Positions 1-9,157 of a stretch of 64,000 nucleotides of DNA are shown in pieces. Source of the stretch: Nocardia pseudobrasiliensis NBRC 108224 (GTDB lineage Bacteria; Actinomycetota; Actinomycetes; Mycobacteriales; Mycobacteriaceae); NCBI RefSeq assembly GCF_001613105.1, contig NZ_BDBS01000005.1:248001-312000 (forward strand), written 5' to 3'. A program made the translations under genes and the position numbers. The notes under the pieces were generated by a model. The model was given only the letters and a program-made list of their open reading frames with translations. It made no database searches and had not been told where the DNA came from. Positions within the stretch are counted from its first letter, which is position 1, and every line of letters begins with the position of its first letter.

Positions 1-770
1 CCGATGCGGTTGCGCCGCAGGTGCATTCGGCTCAGCAGAAGAAGATTCCGGTCATCGCCTACGACCGGCTCATCTCCGGTGTCGGCTACGACTACTACGT
101 CTCCTTCGACAATGTGAAGGTCGGCCGGGTGCAGGGCGAGGCGCTGCTGGCCGAACTGGCCCGCCGCGGCACCCTCGACAAGGGTCAGATCCTCATGCTC
201 AACGGCGCGCCCACCGACCCCAGTGCGGGTGACTACAAGAAGGGCGCGCATCAGGCCCTCGACGGCAAGGTGCGGATCGGCCGCGAATTCGACACTCCCG
301 ACTGGAGTCCCGACAAGGCGCAGCAGGAGACCGAACAGACCATCACCGCCCTGGGTAAGGACGCCGTCGTCGGGGTGTACTCGGCCAATGACGGAATGGC
401 CAGCGGCGCGGTGGCCGCGCTACAGCGGGCGGGTTACTCGACCCTGCCGCCGCTGACCGGTCAGGACGGGGAATTGGCTGCGGTGCAACGGATTCTGACC
501 GGCCAGCAGACCATGACCATCTATCTGAACTACCGCGCGCAGGCGGAGAAGGCGGCCGAACTGGCCGTGGCCCTGGGGCGCGGCGACAAGCCCGCGGCGC
601 CGGCCACCACGAACAACGGCGCGGCGGATATCCCGTCCTATCTGCTCGACGCCATCGCGGTGAACAAGGACAATGTCGCGAGCACCATCGTCAAGGACGG
701 CCTCTACAAGGCGGCGGAGATCTGCACGCCGGATGTGGCGGCGGCCTGTGCCTCAGCGGGGGTGAAATGA
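1..770 (+). CDS. Sugar ABC transporter substrate-binding protein, 5' end outside window
   Basis: The reading frame is already open at base 3, so the signal peptide and N-terminal lobe lie upstream of the window; the visible part is about 255 residues. It resembles the periplasmic-binding-protein family 4 (xylose/ribose type): it has the YDRLI and YYVSFDN stretches, LMLNGAPTDPSA at the lobe hinge, and VYSANDGMASGAVAALQ, which in XylF/RbsB-type proteins contributes the sugar-contacting Asn/Asp. Role inferred: extracytoplasmic, membrane-anchored capture of a pentose or similar sugar for the transporter encoded next. Its stop codon overlaps the ATPase start (ATGA), so the three genes are translationally coupled. 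The exact substrate cannot be read from the sequence. Confidence 0.85.
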   Translation, partial: DAVAPQVHSAQQKKIPVIAYDRLISGVGYDYYVSFDNVKVGRVQGEALLAELARRGTLDKGQILMLNGAPTDPSAGDYKKGAHQALDGKVRIGREFDTPDWSPDKAQQETEQTITALGKDAVVGVYSANDGMASGAVAALQRAGYSTLPPLTGQDGELAAVQRILTGQQTMTIYLNYRAQAEKAAELAVALGRGDKPAAPATTNNGAADIPSYLLDAIAVNKDNVASTIVKDGLYKAAEICTPDVAAACASAGVK

Positions 771-1504
771 GTTCCTCCGCAACGGTTCTCGAGGCGCGCG
801 ATATCACCAAACGGTTCGGCGGGGTGCAGGCGCTGGCGGGTGCGGATCTCGAGGTGCGTGCCGGGGAGGTGGTCGCGCTGGTCGGCGACAACGGCGCGGG
901 GAAATCGACTCTGGTGAAGGCGATTTCGGGCGCGGTGGCCGCCGACTCCGGCGAGATCCGGTTCGCGGGCGCGCCGGTGCGCATCGCCCGGCCCCAGGAC
1001 GCGCAGGCCCTCGGCATCACCACGGTCTTCCAGGATCTGGCCCTGTGCGACAACCTCGACGTGGTCGCCAATCTTCATCTCGGTTCGGAGACGAGGAGTC
1101 TCGGCGTGCTCGATGAGATCCGGATGGAGCGGGCCGCCCGCGATCTGCTGACCTCGCTGGATGTCAAGATTCCCGATGTGCGCACGCCGGTGCGCGCGCT
1201 GTCGGGTGGTCAGCGGCAATCGGTGGCGATCGCGCGGGCGCTGCTGGGTGAGCCGCGCATGGTGATCCTCGACGAGCCGACCGCGGCCCTCGGTGTGGAA
1301 CAGACCGCGCAGGTGCTGGCGCTGGTGCGGCGGCTGCGCGAACGCGGGCTGGCGGTACTGCTCATCAGCCACAACATGGTCGATGTGCGGGCGGTCAGTG
1401 ACCGGGTGGTGGTGCTGCGATTGGGCCGCAACGCGGGGGAGTTCGAGACCGCGACGAGTACCCAGGAGGCCATAGTCGCGGCGATCACGGGAGCGGCGCA
1501 ATGA
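767..1504 (+). CDS. Sugar ABC transporter ATP-binding protein (XylG-like, single cassette)
   Basis: ATPase of 245 residues that energises sugar import. It shows a Walker A (GDNGAGKSTL, about residues 42–51), an ABC signature LSGGQRQS, a Walker B ending in VILDEPTAAL and an H-loop LLISHNM. E. coli XylG/RbsA carry two fused cassettes of about 500 residues; this gene has only one, which is common among actinobacterial members of the carbohydrate uptake CUT2 family and would act as a homodimer. It overlaps both neighbours by 4 bases (ATGA junctions at 767 and 1501), which fixes the start. Confidence 0.92.
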   Translation: MSSSATVLEARDITKRFGGVQALAGADLEVRAGEVVALVGDNGAGKSTLVKAISGAVAADSGEIRFAGAPVRIARPQDAQALGITTVFQDLALCDNLDVVANLHLGSETRSLGVLDEIRMERAARDLLTSLDVKIPDVRTPVRALSGGQRQSVAIARALLGEPRMVILDEPTAALGVEQTAQVLALVRRLRERGLAVLLISHNMVDVRAVSDRVVVLRLGRNAGEFETATSTQEAIVAAITGAAQ

Positions 1505-2679
1505 ACCGACTGAGGGGTCCGGCGGATGCGGTGACCGACCGCATCCGCCGGGGGGAGGTCGGTTCGGCGCCGGTCGTGATCGGGCTGGTCGTCATCGCGA
1601 TCGTCTTCGATCGGCTCAACGCGCACTTCCTGTCCCCGGAGAATCTGACCAATCTCGCGCTGCAGATGGCGGCCACCGGCACCATCGCACTGGGCATCGT
1701 GCTCGTGCTGCTGCTGGGGGAGATCGATCTGTCGGCGGGTTCGGTGAGCGGGCTGACGGCCGTGGTGATGACCCTGCTGTATGTGCGCCACGGCTGGAAC
1801 TGGGTTTTCGCGGTGCTGGCCGCGCTGGTCGTGGCGGCGGCGATCGGGGCGCTGCACGGCGTCATGCTGACTCGATTGAATATGCCGTCGTTCGTGGTGA
1901 CGCTCGCCGGGCTGATCGGCTGGCAGGGGTTGATGCTGTATCTGCTCGGTAAGCAGGGCACCGTCAATCTGCCGTTCGATCGCGGGATCGCGGTGATCAG
2001 CGATACCTGGCTGGCGCCCGGCGTGGCGTGGGCGCTGGTGGTGCTGCTCGCGGGCGGGCAACTCACGGCGAGCCTGCGCACGCGCCGGTTGCGCTCGCGG
2101 GCCGGGGTGGCCGTCGCCTCGCCCGCCTGGCTCGCGGCCCGTTCGGGGGCGCTGGCCCTCGCGCTCGCGGTGACCGCGCTGGTGCTGAACTCCGATCGCG
2201 GCGTCCCGCTGACGCTGGTGATCTTCGGCGGCCTGGTCGTCGCCGTGGATCTGGTGTTGCAGCGCACCGTATTCGGCCGTCGCATCTATGCCGTGGGCGG
2301 TAATGCCGAGGCGGCCCGGCGGGCGGGGATCAATGTCACCCGGGTGCGGATCGCGGCCTTCGTCGGCTGTTCGGTGCTGGCGGCGGTCGGCGGCATTCTC
2401 GCCGCCTCGCGGTTGGTCGCGGTGAATCAGAGTTCCGGAGGCAGCGATATTCTGCTCAATGCCATCGCCGCCGCCGTCATCGGCGGCACCAGCCTGTTCG
2501 GCGGGCGCGGGCGCGCCTATGCCGCGCTGCTGGGAATCCTTGTCATCCAATCGATCACCAATGGCATGCTGCTGCTCAATGTCGACTCTTCGGTGCGGTT
2601 CATGGTGACCGCGGTCGTGCTGGCGGTGTCGGTGGCGATCGATTCGGTGGCGCGGCGGGGCGCGGAGGGCGCGCGATAG
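1501..2679 (+). CDS. Sugar ABC transporter permease (XylH-like)
   Basis: Integral membrane permease of 392 residues in the branched-chain/ribose permease (BPD_transp_2) family. About ten hydrophobic segments are visible. The family's conserved region GEIDLSAGSVSGL lies about 80 residues in, and the cytoplasmic EAA-like loop region around AVGGNAEAARRAGI is present, as is the C-terminal IGGTSLFGGRG motif typical of CUT2 permeases. The start codon overlaps the ATPase stop. It forms the translocation pore for the binding protein and single-cassette ATPase upstream. It is the last gene of the operon and converges on the methyltransferase gene 3 bases downstream. Confidence 0.92.
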   Translation: MNRLRGPADAVTDRIRRGEVGSAPVVIGLVVIAIVFDRLNAHFLSPENLTNLALQMAATGTIALGIVLVLLLGEIDLSAGSVSGLTAVVMTLLYVRHGWNWVFAVLAALVVAAAIGALHGVMLTRLNMPSFVVTLAGLIGWQGLMLYLLGKQGTVNLPFDRGIAVISDTWLAPGVAWALVVLLAGGQLTASLRTRRLRSRAGVAVASPAWLAARSGALALALAVTALVLNSDRGVPLTLVIFGGLVVAVDLVLQRTVFGRRIYAVGGNAEAARRAGINVTRVRIAAFVGCSVLAAVGGILAASRLVAVNQSSGGSDILLNAIAAAVIGGTSLFGGRGRAYAALLGILVIQSITNGMLLLNVDSSVRFMVTAVVLAVSVAIDSVARRGAEGAR

Positions 2680-2682
2680 CGG

Positions 2683-3339
2683 TCAGCCCAGGCGGCGGAT
2701 GGCGATGATGTTGTCGAGCAGGACGGCGGATTCGCCATCCGGGCCGACGGCGGGACGCTCGCGAGTATCCAGAACCTCGGCGCGCCAAACGTTTTCGTCC
2801 AGGCCCAGCTCCTCGTACACCTCGTTCGGGGAGGGGAAGTGGACGTGGTTCTCCGGGTGGCGCGACCACGGCGGCATGGCCCCGTGATCGATGATCAGCA
2901 GCAGCCCGCCGGGGACCAGCGCCCGCGCGGCCCGGCGCAGCACCTGCGCGCGCGGGAACTCCACCGGCGACTGCAGGAACTGCGCGTTGACCAGATCGAA
3001 TGCGCCGTCGGGGAATTCGGCCACCAGATCCCGCCGCTCGGTCCGAATCCGTTCACCCACACCACGTTCGGCGGCCGCGGCCCGCAAGCGGCCCAGCGCG
3101 ATCTCGGTGATGTCGACCGCGGTGACCTGCCACCCGCGCTCGGCCAGCCACACCGCGTCCCCACCCTCGCCACACCCCAGATCCAGCGCCCGCCCCGGCG
3201 TCAGTTCGGCCCCGAACGCCACCAGCCAGTGGTTGGGATTCCCACTCCAGATCCGCTCTCGCTCTCCGTAGAGCCCGTCCCAGAACTCCTGCGCCGATGC
3301 CGCCGGTTCGGGACTGTGATGATGCGTCGTCTCGGTCAT
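2683..3339 (-). CDS. Class I SAM-dependent methyltransferase
   Basis: Protein of 218 residues with a Rossmann methyltransferase fold. Motif I is ALDLGCGEGGDAVWLAERG, followed by the acidic motif II residue in VTAVDITEIAL and a post-motif region AFDLVNAQFLQSP. The TehB/YcgJ-like group is the closest match by pattern, and the methyl acceptor is unknown. An upstream in-frame start at 3396 would add 19 basic residues with no family similarity, so the ATG at 3339 (MTETTHHH) is preferred. No partner genes suggest a pathway; it sits alone between a sugar transporter and a DNA-repair gene. Confidence 0.8.
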   Translation of the reverse strand: MTETTHHHSPEPAASAQEFWDGLYGERERIWSGNPNHWLVAFGAELTPGRALDLGCGEGGDAVWLAERGWQVTAVDITEIALGRLRAAAAERGVGERIRTERRDLVAEFPDGAFDLVNAQFLQSPVEFPRAQVLRRAARALVPGGLLLIIDHGAMPPWSRHPENHVHFPSPNEVYEELGLDENVWRAEVLDTRERPAVGPDGESAVLLDNIIAIRRLG

Positions 3340-3397
3340 ATCTCCACCATGGCGACACCTGCCCCGGACTGACAAACTTCTTTGCCGATCCGGCAAG

Positions 3398-4354
3398 TCA
3401 GGAGCTCTCCCGCTTGGCTCGCGCCCGGCGCTTTCCCTCGTGCATGGCCTGGACCCGGGCGATCGGGATGATATGACCCTCCTCGATGAGATCGATGGGC
3501 AGCGATTGCGGGGCGGGCATTTCCGTGGCCCAGGGGTCGCGGTTGCCGAGGGCCTCGGGGGCGGTGTGGATGGTGAAGTCGCGCGGGGCGATGTTGTCCA
3601 GATCGGACCAGGTGAGGGGGAAGGAGACCGTGACGCCGGGGCGGATGCGGGGGCTGTAGGCGGTGACCACGGTGCCGCCGCCGGAGCGGGTGGAGTCCAG
3701 GAAGACCTTGCCGCCGCGGTCCTCGCGGATGAAGGCGGTGGTGGCCAGGTCGGGGTCGAGGCGTTCGGCGCGGGCGGCTATCGCGCGCGTGGCCGCGGCG
3801 GTGTCCTCTATATCCAGGCCCGCTCGGACCGGAACGAAGATATGGACGCCCTTGGAACCGCTGGTCTTCACCGCACCCGCGAGGCCGTCGTCGGCCAGGG
3901 CCCGGCGGACCAGATGCGCGGCGTCGACGGCCTGCCGGAACGGCTGATCGGGGGCCGGATCGATATCGAGGACCAGATGTGTCGGACCCGCGGCGTGGTC
4001 GGTCAGCAGCAGCGTCGTGTGATATTCGATCGCGCGCTGATTGCCGAACCACAGCAGCGTGCGCAGATCCTCGCAGACGGCATAGGTGATCTCGCGCCGC
4101 GAACTCTCGGCCCACATGGTCACCCGCGGCACCCACTCCGGCGTGTACTTGGGCAGGTTCTTCTGCATGAACGGCTCCTGCCCGGGCCGCACGCGAACCA
4201 CCGACAGCGGCCGGTCCCGCAGATGTGCCACCATCCGGTCGCCGACCGCCTCGAAGTATTCGATGAGATCGCGCTTGGTCGCGTCCGCGCCGTCGAACAG
4301 CGGCTTGTCCAGATTGGTCAGTGAGACGCCCGCACGGACCTCGTCGCCGGTCAT
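3398..4354 (-). CDS. Stand-alone LigD-type polymerase domain (NHEJ primase-polymerase)
   Basis: Protein of 318 residues homologous to the polymerase (PolDom) domain of LigD, the archaeo-eukaryotic primase superfamily enzyme that adds (ribo)nucleotides during bacterial non-homologous end joining. The catalytic metal motif appears as LVLDIDP, and the nucleotide-binding motif as SGSKGVHIFVPV; a late Asp-containing segment follows. The ligase and phosphoesterase domains of full LigD are absent and no ku gene is near, so it is either one of the separate PolDom proteins common in actinobacteria (such as Rv3730c-like PrimPol) or an accessory copy. The start is the ATG of MTGDEVRAG; the frame stays open far upstream, but that part is antisense to the symporter gene. 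Confidence 0.85.
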   Translation of the reverse strand: MTGDEVRAGVSLTNLDKPLFDGADATKRDLIEYFEAVGDRMVAHLRDRPLSVVRVRPGQEPFMQKNLPKYTPEWVPRVTMWAESSRREITYAVCEDLRTLLWFGNQRAIEYHTTLLLTDHAAGPTHLVLDIDPAPDQPFRQAVDAAHLVRRALADDGLAGAVKTSGSKGVHIFVPVRAGLDIEDTAAATRAIAARAERLDPDLATTAFIREDRGGKVFLDSTRSGGGTVVTAYSPRIRPGVTVSFPLTWSDLDNIAPRDFTIHTAPEALGNRDPWATEMPAPQSLPIDLIEEGHIIPIARVQAMHEGKRRARAKRESS

Positions 4355-4386
4355 GAATCTCACCCTGCCCCGCGCCGACCGGGCGG

Positions 4387-5838
4387 TCAACCAGGCAGGG
4401 CGATATCCACCCGGATTGTCTTCGGCCGACGCGACGCCAGACTGATCACGCTCGCGACCAGGAGATTGAGGCCCAGCGCGATGAGCCCGCCGTTCACCCC
4501 GAACAGCGGATCGCGCCCCACCGCGTGCAGTCCGAATACCACGACGCTGCCGACGATCAGCCCGGCCGCGACGCCGAACGCGGTCAGCCGCCGCCAATAC
4601 AGTCCGAGCAGCACCGCGGGCAGCAGCTGCGCGATGCCCTCGTAGGACAGCACCGACAGATTCACCAGGGCCTTGGGATACAGCACCGCCCCGGCCAGCG
4701 CGATCGCGCCGACCACCACGCACACCAGCTGCGACCAGCCGCGCTGTCGCGCCTGCCCGCCGGTCCCGCCGCCGAGAACGGTTCGGCCCCACAGCGTTCC
4801 GATGGCCACCAGGAATACGCTCATCGGCACGATCGCCGACAGCGCCCCGGCGATCCCGATCACCGCCACCAGCGGCGCGGGCAGTGAATCGGTCACCAGC
4901 TCGTACAGCGCCAGATCCGAATTGCCCAGCGCCGGAAAGACGAACAGCGCCGCCGCGCCGATGAGGATCGGAACAACCAGCAGCAGCTGATACCACGGCA
5001 GCAGCATCGAATTGCGCCGCAGCGCCGTCGGTCCGGACGCCGACAGATACCCCGCGACCGTGGTGGGGAAGATGCAGATGGTGGCCACATTCAGCAGGAT
5101 CGTCGACACGTACCAGGTCGCGCCGAAGGAGCCGCCGCCCGCGCCGGGAAAGGTCAGCCACTGCGGCCGCTCCGCGACCAGCCGGTCCAGCAGCTCGCCC
5201 GGACCGCGAAAGTAGTGCCAGGGCACCCAGATCGCGAGGAATACCACCGACAGCACCGCGAGCCCGTCCTTGAGCACGCTCACCCACGCCGATCCGCGCA
5301 GTCCGGAGGTCAGGATGAACGTCTCCGCCACCACGAACGACACCGCCGCCGCCACCCGCAGATCCACCGAGCCGTAGGACATCGCGTGCACCACCACGCC
5401 CATGCCCTGAATCTGCAGCTGTATATAAGGAACGAGGAACACCGTGCACAGCACCGCCACGGTCACGCCGAGCGGCCGTGAGCCGAACCGGTGTTCGGCG
5501 ATATCGGCGATCGACAGCAGTCCGTGCCGGGCGCAGTAGGTCCACAGCAGCGGCGCGACGAAGTAGGCCACCACCAGTCCGGTGCTCAGATAGGCGATCA
5601 GATAGAAGATCGGCACCCCGTACCGGTAGGACCATCCGGCCGCGCCGAGAAACGAGAAGCTGGTGTAGGACTCGCCCGCCATCAGCAGCAGCACGAACAG
5701 GGTGCCCAGTCCACGCCCCGAGATCGACCATTCCGCCAGGGATTTCGCCCGGCCGCGCCCGGACAGCACGCCGATGACGACCGTCACGACCATCGCCACC
5801 GCGAACAGGGATACGGCCACCGCCGCGCGACCGGTCAC
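4387..5838 (-). CDS. Sodium:solute symporter family transporter (monocarboxylate/pantothenate type)
   Basis: Protein of 483 residues with about 13 hydrophobic segments, matching the sodium:solute symporter (SSS) family. Recognisable stretches include GRGLGTLFVLLLMAGESYTS, which lies at the first re-entrant helix that carries the sodium site, and an LGGGTGGQARQR cytoplasmic loop. Pairing with a small DUF3311 protein is typical of MctP/PanF-like members that import short carboxylates. The start is a GTG overlapping the DUF3311 stop (GTGA junction at 5835–5838); that overlap and the DUF3311 partner decide the start. The substrate is not determinable here. Confidence 0.88.
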   Translation of the reverse strand: MTGRAAVAVSLFAVAMVVTVVIGVLSGRGRAKSLAEWSISGRGLGTLFVLLLMAGESYTSFSFLGAAGWSYRYGVPIFYLIAYLSTGLVVAYFVAPLLWTYCARHGLLSIADIAEHRFGSRPLGVTVAVLCTVFLVPYIQLQIQGMGVVVHAMSYGSVDLRVAAAVSFVVAETFILTSGLRGSAWVSVLKDGLAVLSVVFLAIWVPWHYFRGPGELLDRLVAERPQWLTFPGAGGGSFGATWYVSTILLNVATICIFPTTVAGYLSASGPTALRRNSMLLPWYQLLLVVPILIGAAALFVFPALGNSDLALYELVTDSLPAPLVAVIGIAGALSAIVPMSVFLVAIGTLWGRTVLGGGTGGQARQRGWSQLVCVVVGAIALAGAVLYPKALVNLSVLSYEGIAQLLPAVLLGLYWRRLTAFGVAAGLIVGSVVVFGLHAVGRDPLFGVNGGLIALGLNLLVASVISLASRRPKTIRVDIALPG

Positions 5839-6101
5839 GACCGCTCCCGCTCGATGTCGTCGTCGACCGGGACGAATTCCGGTGCGCCGCTTCGATAGGC
5901 CGGATCGAAGCGGGCCACCAGGGCCACCAGCGGACCGGTCAGCGCCGTGACCGCCAGCAGATAGCAGACCAGGAACGGGATTCCGAACACCCGCGGCTCG
6001 ATTCGATCGGCGACCACCGGCGCCAGGCAGTACAGCAGTCCGGGCAGGATCAGCAACCACAGGACCGGGCCGCGACGGCGCAGCGGTGTGGGGTCGGACA
6101 T
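5835..6101 (-). CDS. DUF3311 small membrane protein, symporter partner
   Basis: Protein of 88 residues with two transmembrane helices (roughly residues 13–32 and 42–64), a basic N-terminus and an acidic C-terminal tail. DUF3311 proteins regularly precede SSS-family symporter genes, as DUF485 (YjcH) precedes ActP, and probably assist stability or function of the transporter. The stop codon overlaps the symporter start by 4 bases, consistent with stoichiometric co-translation. It is the first gene of a leftward operon whose promoter must lie in the 6102–6570 spacer, shared divergently with the ATP-synthase genes. Confidence 0.8.
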   Translation of the reverse strand: MSDPTPLRRRGPVLWLLILPGLLYCLAPVVADRIEPRVFGIPFLVCYLLAVTALTGPLVALVARFDPAYRSGAPEFVPVDDDIERERS

Positions 6102-6571
6102 CGTTGCCTCTCGGTGGGTTCCGGCGATCGGTCCCAGCCACCTTTGCCGATGCGGGCGGCGGTGGCCAGCGCGACAGGGGTGTGTCGCGCACTGGTTGTC
6201 TCATTCGTCCGGATTGCTGTCCGGGAACCGTTGTGCTAGGGGGTTATTCGGTCGATCGGATGTAACCTCCCGTTCAGCGAGCCGTCAGCTTCCGAGAAGA
6301 TGTCCGATTTGTCTGTTTAGTCGAATTCGGAAATGAGTTCGACGTGCAGATTTCCGATTTATTACGAATGTCCCCATGTCGCTTTGGATTTGCCCCCGGG
6401 GGATCGGATCTCGGTAGCTAAATAGTACCTGATGCCGTTTCGGATCCGCATTTCAAGATCATGTAAACGAAGATCAAAAGAGTTGCCACACAAGCCTGTT
6501 GGTATGTGTAAGCTGACGGTCAATCACGAACCCACTACGCGGTGGGTTGAATCGGCGAGGGCGGTGTCGTA
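6102..6571 (+). promoter_or_regulatory. Divergent intergenic region with hairpin upstream of the F0 operon
   Basis: This 470-base gene-free stretch is less GC-rich than its surroundings and separates the leftward DUF3311/symporter genes from the rightward atp genes. A perfect 7-bp stem (AACCCAC/GTGGGTT, 6529–6535 with 6542–6548, 6-base loop) sits about 23 bases before the GTG of the atpI-like gene and could act on its translation or on elongation. A TTGCCA…TATGTG pair near 6483–6508 is promoter-like, but its 14-base spacing is poor, so I do not assign a promoter with confidence. Confidence 0.4.
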
Positions 6572-6952
6572 GTGACTGTCGACAGACTCCGAATGCGCCG
6601 CGTAGCGGTTATTGTGGCCGCTCTCGGCGTATTGGCTTTGATGATTACCGGTGCACTGGATCGGGTGCTGCTGGGCGTATTCGTCTGCGCCGGACTCGGA
6701 CTGGGCTGGCTCAATGCGCAACTCACCTGGAAGTCGGTCACACACGTCATTCGGTCGGAAACCGCGAGCAAGCAGGGTTTGGTGCTGTCCACGGCGGTAC
6801 GCCTGCTCGCCACGACGGTGCTCGCGATCCTGGTGGCTTTCCTGGCCCGTCCCAATGGAATCGGCATCTTCTTCGGGCTGGCCGTCTTCCAAATCGTCGT
6901 AGTCCTGCACACCGTGGTCCCCGAATGGAAAGGGCTGCGCCAAACGCCATGA
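6572..6952 (+). CDS. AtpI-like small membrane protein heading the F0 operon
   Basis: Protein of 126 residues with four hydrophobic helices, in the position and of the size of the AtpI-like protein that precedes atpB in actinobacteria (the Rv1303-like family). AtpI proteins assist c-ring assembly or cation supply; sequence conservation in this group is low, so the assignment rests on the membrane topology and the ATGA overlap with atpB. The start is the GTG at 6572 ([10 protein letters not shown]); a basic stretch follows immediately and orients the first helix. No RBS stronger than a GAGGGCG stretch near 6556 is visible. Confidence 0.7.
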   Translation: MTVDRLRMRRVAVIVAALGVLALMITGALDRVLLGVFVCAGLGLGWLNAQLTWKSVTHVIRSETASKQGLVLSTAVRLLATTVLAILVAFLARPNGIGIFFGLAVFQIVVVLHTVVPEWKGLRQTP

Positions 6953-7704
6953 ACATCGTGCATCTCCTGGCTCAGGAGGAATCCGAGCCGAAGATCAAGG
7001 TCGGCCATCACGCCGTCGCGCACCTGTGGGGTATGGATTTCAATGTCGACACGATCGTGTCGACCGTGGTCGCCGCGGTGATCGTGATCGGATTGGCCGT
7101 ATTCGTCCGGATCAAGGTCACCTCCGGGGTGCCCAACGGCCCGCAGTTGTTCTTCGAGGCCGTGACGATTCAGATGCGCAATCAGGTCGAATCGGCCATC
7201 GGTATGAAGGTCGCGCCGTTCGCATTGCCGCTGGCGGTCACGCTGTTCACCTTCATCCTGCTGTCGAACTGGTTGTCGGTGCTGCCGGTGCAATACGGCG
7301 ACGGTGAATTGATCGCCCCGCCCGCGGCCGACGTCAATTTCGTTTACGCGCTGTCGCTTTTCGTGTTCGTCTTCTACCAGGGCGCTGGTATCGCGCGCCG
7401 CGGTCCGGTCAACCACGCGAAGCAATTGCTCAAGGGACATGCCGGCTGGTCGATGGTGTTCATCAACGTCATCGAGGAGATCGCCAAGCCGCTGTCGTTG
7501 TCGCTGCGATTGTTTGGCAATATGTTCGCTGGCGGCGTCATGATCTCGGTGATCGCGTTGTTCCCGTTCTGGATCAGCTGGGGGCCCAACGTCGTCTGGA
7601 AGCTGTTCGATGTGTTCGTCGGCGCGATTCAGGCGTTCATCTTCTCGCTACTGACCGTGCTCTACTTCAGCCAGTCCATGGCCCTGGAGCACGAAAACCA
7701 CTGA
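6949..7704 (+). CDS. atpB: ATP synthase F0 subunit a
   Basis: Protein of 251 residues forming the proton half-channels against the c-ring. The essential arginine is present in [14 protein letters not shown] (Arg187), as are the [12 protein letters not shown] helix and the [12 protein letters not shown] stretch shared with mycobacterial AtpB. Length is normal for the family (about 250). The start ATG overlaps the stop of the atpI-like gene by 4 bases. Nothing suggests decay, so this copy looks capable of function, which makes the absence of F1 genes in this operon the more notable. Confidence 0.95.
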   Translation: MNIVHLLAQEESEPKIKVGHHAVAHLWGMDFNVDTIVSTVVAAVIVIGLAVFVRIKVTSGVPNGPQLFFEAVTIQMRNQVESAIGMKVAPFALPLAVTLFTFILLSNWLSVLPVQYGDGELIAPPAADVNFVYALSLFVFVFYQGAGIARRGPVNHAKQLLKGHAGWSMVFINVIEEIAKPLSLSLRLFGNMFAGGVMISVIALFPFWISWGPNVVWKLFDVFVGAIQAFIFSLLTVLYFSQSMALEHENH

Positions 7705-7747
7705 CCGACTCTTCGCCGAAGAGAAAACGTTCGAGAACAGGAAGTGA

Positions 7748-8002
<255 letters not shown>

Positions 8003-8007
8003 CCCCC

Positions 8008-8517
8008 ATGGCCGCGCGAACGGATGTCACGGCCGCGGGGAACTTCCTCATCCCCAACGGCACCTTCTTCGTCGAACTGTTGATCTTCCTGATCGTGCTC
8101 GGAGTTATCTGGTTCTTCGTCGTTCCGCCGATCCGAAAGGTGTTGGCCGAACGCGAGGCTCGGGTCGATGAGACCACGGCGAACTTCAAGGAAGCGAAGG
8201 AGACGTTCGCCGAGGCCGAAGCTCGTTATCAGTCGGGACTCGAGAAGGCCCGCGCCGAAGCCGCCGAAATTCGCAATACCGCGCGCGCCGAGGGCCGGGC
8301 CATTCTCGAACAACTTCGCTCCGAGGCCCAGGAGGAGGCCGACCGGATCGTCGCCGACTCCGCCGCGCAGTTGCGGTCGGAGGCGGATCAGGTGGCCGCG
8401 GAGTTGCGCGCGGAGGTCGAACCTCTGGCGGAATCGCTGGCCGAGCGAGTTTCCGGCGTCAACGGCCAGCGGGCCGGCAGCAGCGCCGGACGGCAGAGGG
8501 GACAGGCGTCGTCATGA
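8008..8517 (+). CDS. atpF: ATP synthase F0 subunit b
   Basis: Protein of 169 residues: a single N-terminal transmembrane helix (about residues 19–40, PNGTFFVELLIFLIVLG) followed by a long charged, alanine/glutamate-rich coiled coil that should form the peripheral stalk. Topology and length match mycobacterial AtpF. The C-terminal 20 residues (GSSAGRQRG) are polar and probably disordered. The stop overlaps the start of the truncated atpH by 4 bases. Confidence 0.93.
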   Translation: MAARTDVTAAGNFLIPNGTFFVELLIFLIVLGVIWFFVVPPIRKVLAEREARVDETTANFKEAKETFAEAEARYQSGLEKARAEAAEIRNTARAEGRAILEQLRSEAQEEADRIVADSAAQLRSEADQVAAELRAEVEPLAESLAERVSGVNGQRAGSSAGRQRGQASS

Positions 8518-9089
8518 ATCACACCAGCGGCATCCTCGCCGCGGGGCCGTACCACATCGTCTTCGAATGGCCGGTCTTCTTCAGTCAGCTGTTCGCCTTC
8601 GGCGTGATCGTGTTCGTCTTCGTCAAATGGATTCAACCGCCGCTGAAGTCGCTGATGGCGCGCAATCAGGAGGCCGTTCGCAAACAGCTCGAGGAGAGCA
8701 CCGAGGCGGCGGATCGGCTGACCAAGGCCAAGCAGGCCTACGACAACGCGATGGCCGAGGCTCAGAAAGAGCTGGAGCGCATGCGGGTCGACGCGCAGGA
8801 CGACGCCGAGCACATCATCGCCCAGATGCGCGAGGCCGCCGCCGCCGAGGTCGAACGGGTCCGCAAACAGGGCCGCGAACAGATTCTGCAACTGCGCCGC
8901 CAACTCATTCGCGACCTGCAGACCGATCTCACCGCGGCCATGCTCGACCGCACCGAGGAGAAGGTCCGCATCCGGATCACCTCGCCCCAGGCCCAATCCG
9001 AGAGCATCGAACGCTTCCTCGAGGAGCTCGAGGTTTTGGCCAATGGTGAGCACGCCGTTCGCAGGCAGGCGCAATCCCGCTGGAACTGA
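8514..9089 (+). CDS. atpH: ATP synthase b'-delta protein truncated to its b' half
   Basis: In Mycobacterium and Nocardia AtpH is a fusion of a b-like stalk subunit and the delta (OSCP) subunit, about 445 residues. This gene encodes only 191: a short N-terminal tail, one transmembrane helix (about residues 19–37), a coiled coil, and then the segment SIERFLEELEVLANG that in mycobacterial AtpH precedes the delta domain. Eleven residues later the frame stops, with no delta sequence in any frame downstream. A hairpin follows 14 bases after the stop, then an unrelated convergent gene; atpA, atpG, atpD and atpC are absent. I see a clean loss of delta and F1 rather than a frameshift. The stalk could still pair with AtpF but cannot hold F1 by itself. 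Confidence 0.85.
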   Translation: MNHTSGILAAGPYHIVFEWPVFFSQLFAFGVIVFVFVKWIQPPLKSLMARNQEAVRKQLEESTEAADRLTKAKQAYDNAMAEAQKELERMRVDAQDDAEHIIAQMREAAAAEVERVRKQGREQILQLRRQLIRDLQTDLTAAMLDRTEEKVRIRITSPQAQSESIERFLEELEVLANGEHAVRRQAQSRWN

Positions 9090-9102
9090 ATCTATTTCGG
9101 GA

Positions 9103-9138
9103 CGAGTGCCGCGAGTCCGGAAGGGCTTGCGGCACTCG
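9103..9138. terminator. Hairpin terminator after truncated atpH
   Basis: A perfect 10-bp stem (CGAGTGCCGC at 9103–9112 with its complement at 9129–9138) and a 16-base loop. It lies 14 bases after the atpH stop and 20 bases before the stop of the convergent secreted-protein gene, so it probably serves both directions. It has no long T tract, as is usual in actinobacteria. Confidence 0.7.
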
Positions 9139-9157
9139 CCGTTTCACCGGATGACGA